47,602 bases of DNA from a virus. Position numbers and translations under genes: made by a program. The notes under the pieces were generated by a model. It ran no database searches. It was not told the DNA's origin and saw only the letters and a list, made by a program, of their open reading frames with translations. The stretch is taken from positions 1-47,602 of IMG/VR virus record IMGVR_UViG_3300025864_000021. One strand, written 5' to 3'. Shown here one piece after another: positions 45,991-47,602 of the stretch (the first letter of the stretch is position 1; every line of letters begins with the position of its first letter).

Positions 45991-46403
45991 GGCTGTTCAC
46001 TAGCCGCTATGCAAACCCCGACCTTGCCAACCGCCCCGACCTCGTGAAGGTCAAAATCTCGGTAGGTGTGCCACGGGGCAGGCACATCGGGTATAGAGTC
46101 GAGGCGCAGGTGTGGAATCTGGAGCCGACGTGGCGAATGGTTCAGGACGTACGCAAGGGGATTATCACTCGCGAACAGTACGAGGTCGCTTACTCCAAAA
46201 CTCTTGCCGAACTCGACATCGGGTTCCTCTCGTTGCAGCTGGAACACATTGGCCGGACCAACGGCAACCGAGATCTCGTGCTTCTCTGCTTCGAGGACTT
46301 GCGCAAGCCGGGTGCGTGGTGTCATCGCAGAATGTTCGCCGATTGGTGGCAGAAGCAGACCGGCGAGGAAGTGCCGGAGTTGGAGGAGGAGAACCATGCC
46401 TGA
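45987..46403 (+). CDS. DUF488-family protein
   Basis: 138 residues, ATG overlapping the previous stop. The pattern LFTSRYANPDLANRP, then VKISVGVPRGRHIGY, and near the end LLCFEDLRKPGAWCHRRMFA is that of DUF488, including the conserved Cys and the CHR motif. The biochemical role of the family is not settled. It is shorter than many chromosomal members. Neighbouring genes give no clear hint. Confidence 0.8.
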   Translation: MRLFTSRYANPDLANRPDLVKVKISVGVPRGRHIGYRVEAQVWNLEPTWRMVQDVRKGIITREQYEVAYSKTLAELDIGFLSLQLEHIGRTNGNRDLVLLCFEDLRKPGAWCHRRMFADWWQKQTGEEVPELEEENHA

Positions 46404-46668
46404 GCATACCCATTTTGGACGAATCGGTCCTGGTGGCCCGTTCGTGGCTGAACCGTTTGGGCGTCGATTCCTGGCGTTGATCGTCTTCGACTGGGGAACG
46501 CACATCTGGCTCTGGCAGCGAGCGAAGTATCTCTGCCTCACGTGGCGTCCCGGCCGACCTTCGCTCTATCTCTCTCGCAACGCAACACCGTGGGCGGCCT
46601 ACTGGGGCATTGGCTGGTTTGATGGGCGGTTCACCTGGCGGCATCGGGGTGAGAAGCCGCAAGTCTGA
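46396..46668 (+). CDS. Hypothetical Trp-rich small protein
   Basis: 90 residues, ATG after GGAGGAGGAG, overlapping the DUF488 stop. Rich in Trp and other aromatics (VFDWGTHIWLWQRAKYLC; TPWAAYWGIGWFDGRFTW). A hydrophobic middle is not long enough for a clear membrane segment. Not recognised. Confidence 0.55.
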   Translation: MPEHTHFGRIGPGGPFVAEPFGRRFLALIVFDWGTHIWLWQRAKYLCLTWRPGRPSLYLSRNATPWAAYWGIGWFDGRFTWRHRGEKPQV

Positions 46669-46706
46669 CGGCGAGCTGGGCTAGGCAGACAATCTATCGA
46701 ACTGCT

Positions 46707-46727
46707 AGCGGAAGCCGAGCTTCAGCT
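46707..46727. repeat. Dispersed palindrome, copy 8 (diverged)
   Basis: AGCGGAAGC, CGA, GCTTCAGCT, one mismatch, in the 73-base gap before the next gene. It lacks one G of the core, so it is a weaker member. Confidence 0.5.
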
Positions 46728-46741
46728 GAGGTGAGGTGATG

Positions 46742-47005
46742 ATGGCGACGACCGAACTGGTGACCGCGCGATCGCGGACGATCCTCTGCACTTGCGGTGG
46801 CTTCCTCGAAGAGGGCACCTACCCGCTGGGGCACCGTGTCCGTCGCCGATTGCGCCGATGCAGCCGCTGTCATCGCTCGGGCCTGCCAAGCTGGCCGGTG
46901 CTGTTCGTCGACGAGCACGTGCGCTACGTCGTGGAGCTGCACGCCGGGCGCATCACGATCGAGGGGTTGGGTCAGCTTGTGTGGCCGGAGGGTGGTTGGA
47001 GGTGA
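46742..47005 (+). CDS. Hypothetical Cys-containing small protein
   Basis: 87 residues. ATG 46742 fits GAGGTGAGG (46728-46736) best; ATG 46739 is possible. Two Cys pairs (LCTCGGF; CSRCHRSG, about 15-45) separated by an Arg-rich stretch (GHRVRRRLRR) make a zinc ribbon likely. Last rightward gene; the HEPN gene converges on it 29 bases later. Confidence 0.6.
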   Translation: MATTELVTARSRTILCTCGGFLEEGTYPLGHRVRRRLRRCSRCHRSGLPSWPVLFVDEHVRYVVELHAGRITIEGLGQLVWPEGGWR

Positions 47006-47034
47006 ACAACTATGACTGTAGCCGAGGCTCCCGA

Positions 47035-47520
47035 CTAGATGCGGCTGCTAACCACCGACAGAATCTTGTGGGCGAGATCCTTCAACCAGGTAGCATCTTC
47101 CGAGCTGAACGCGTCACACGGGGCTGAACTCAGTGGACCAGAAGGCCGCTTTGCATCGGGATAACGGGTGCTCTCCCCGATGTTTTCCTGCTCAATTCGC
47201 CTTAGGTCGGGATCGAACCCCTGAAGCGACTTACGATGGAAGACGTGAAGGTCATTCAGGCCTTTGGCTAGGTCGTGGCGTACCTTGCATTGATCGCCAC
47301 CTGCTCCGAGTTGGCCGAACGAGTAGCCGCTCAAGTCATTGAAGGTGACCGTGTCGAGATTGCCGAATGTAGTTGGTTTCCTCGCTAGCGCCTTTAGCGA
47401 CTTCTCGATTGCCTGCTGCGCGAAAAAACAGCACGGCGCCCATTTCTGACAACCGTGGAGTAAGTCGCAGACTTCCAGGTCAAACTGAGCCTGTCGCCAC
47501 CAATGCTCCCATGTATCCAA
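47035..47520 (-). CDS. HEPN-domain protein
   Basis: 161 residues, TTG start with AAGGAG six bases upstream. The N-terminal half shows the HEPN core (WWRQAQFDLEVCDLL, then WAPCCFFAQQAIEKSLKAL); the C-terminal half ends ESTRYPDA ... FSSEDATWLKDLAHKIL, as in free-standing HEPN proteins. The usual RNase motif Rx4-6H is not evident; the nearest is KGLNDLH, with Lys in place of Arg. HEPN proteins often act as RNases in toxin-antitoxin and anti-phage systems. No nucleotidyltransferase partner lies beside it. It is the only leftward gene outside the lysogeny module. Its first 45 bases lie in the terminal repeat (copy at 1-45). Confidence 0.85.
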   Translation of the reverse strand: MDTWEHWWRQAQFDLEVCDLLHGCQKWAPCCFFAQQAIEKSLKALARKPTTFGNLDTVTFNDLSGYSFGQLGAGGDQCKVRHDLAKGLNDLHVFHRKSLQGFDPDLRRIEQENIGESTRYPDAKRPSGPLSSAPCDAFSSEDATWLKDLAHKILSVVSSRI

Positions 47521-47602
47521 CTGGTTCTCCTTCCGCGTCTATCGCGTTGACTCCTTTGTGGTATTATGCCATAATCAACCTAGCAACCAACAACTGAAAT
47601 AA
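47476..47602. repeat. Terminal direct repeat, right copy
   Basis: Identical to positions 1-127. It includes the first codons of the HEPN gene and the divergent promoter region. Confidence 0.95.

Overview
The window is a complete temperate siphovirus-type bacteriophage genome, recovered as a circular contig. Its last 127 bases repeat its first 127 exactly, which is what an assembler leaves at the join of a circle, so the unique length is 47,475 bp. The DNA is GC-rich by eye, genes are tightly packed with many 4-8 base stop/start overlaps, Shine-Dalgarno sites are strong (AGGAGG type), and GTG and TTG starts are common. The attachment site looks like the 3' end of a tRNA-Gln (CTG anticodon) gene, so the host is a bacterium with a genome-encoded CCA end. 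I cannot name the host. A GC-rich Chloroflexota or actinobacterium-like host would fit the promoters, the lipoprotein and the endolysin, but that is a guess.

Layout, left to right. (1) 72-5761: a promoter and early terminator, then packaging and portal genes: small and large terminase, an inserted HNH endonuclease, portal and MuF-like protein. (2) 5715-10507: a second promoter and terminator, then scaffold, decoration protein, major capsid protein, four head-tail joining proteins and the tail tube. (3) 10518-18091: tail assembly chaperone pair with a -1 frameshift site (CCCAAAC), a 1014-residue tape measure, distal tail proteins and a beta-helix tailspike. (4) 18091-20714: a lysis cassette with three membrane proteins and a two-enzyme endolysin that has its own internal start site. 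(5) 20726-28799: accessory tail-fibre genes, ending in two genes that share about 32 copies of a 22-residue His-x-His repeat; one of these genes encodes 1714 residues. (6) 29100-30744: a small rightward operon of unknown genes from its own promoter, ending next to attP. (7) 30834-33929: the lysogeny module: attP, tyrosine integrase, a surface lipoprotein, a possible tiny RNA, a CI-like repressor whose protease serine is replaced by cysteine, paired operators and a Cro-like gene. (8) 33942-43006: early genes, a structured leader, and a replication/recombination set: possible ssDNA-binding protein, ERCC4 nuclease, RecT-like annealing protein, RecB/Cas4-like nuclease, J-domain protein, VWA protein, RepA-like helicase, a 400-bp repeat-rich origin candidate and a primase. 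(9) 43018-47005: small zinc-ribbon, HTH and coiled-coil proteins plus a DUF488 protein. (10) 47035-47520: a leftward HEPN-domain gene that shares a divergent control region with the packaging operon.

The most unusual signals are: the His-x-His fibre repeats; eight dispersed copies of a GCGGGAA/TTCCCGC palindrome found inside genes (in two reading frames) and between genes; promoter-terminator pairs before the packaging and capsid genes, which suggest antitermination; the internal start in the endolysin; the Ser-to-Cys repressor; a lipoprotein placed where superinfection-exclusion genes usually sit; and a multi-hairpin leader before the recombination operon. All functional calls rest on reading motifs by eye; no database search was possible.
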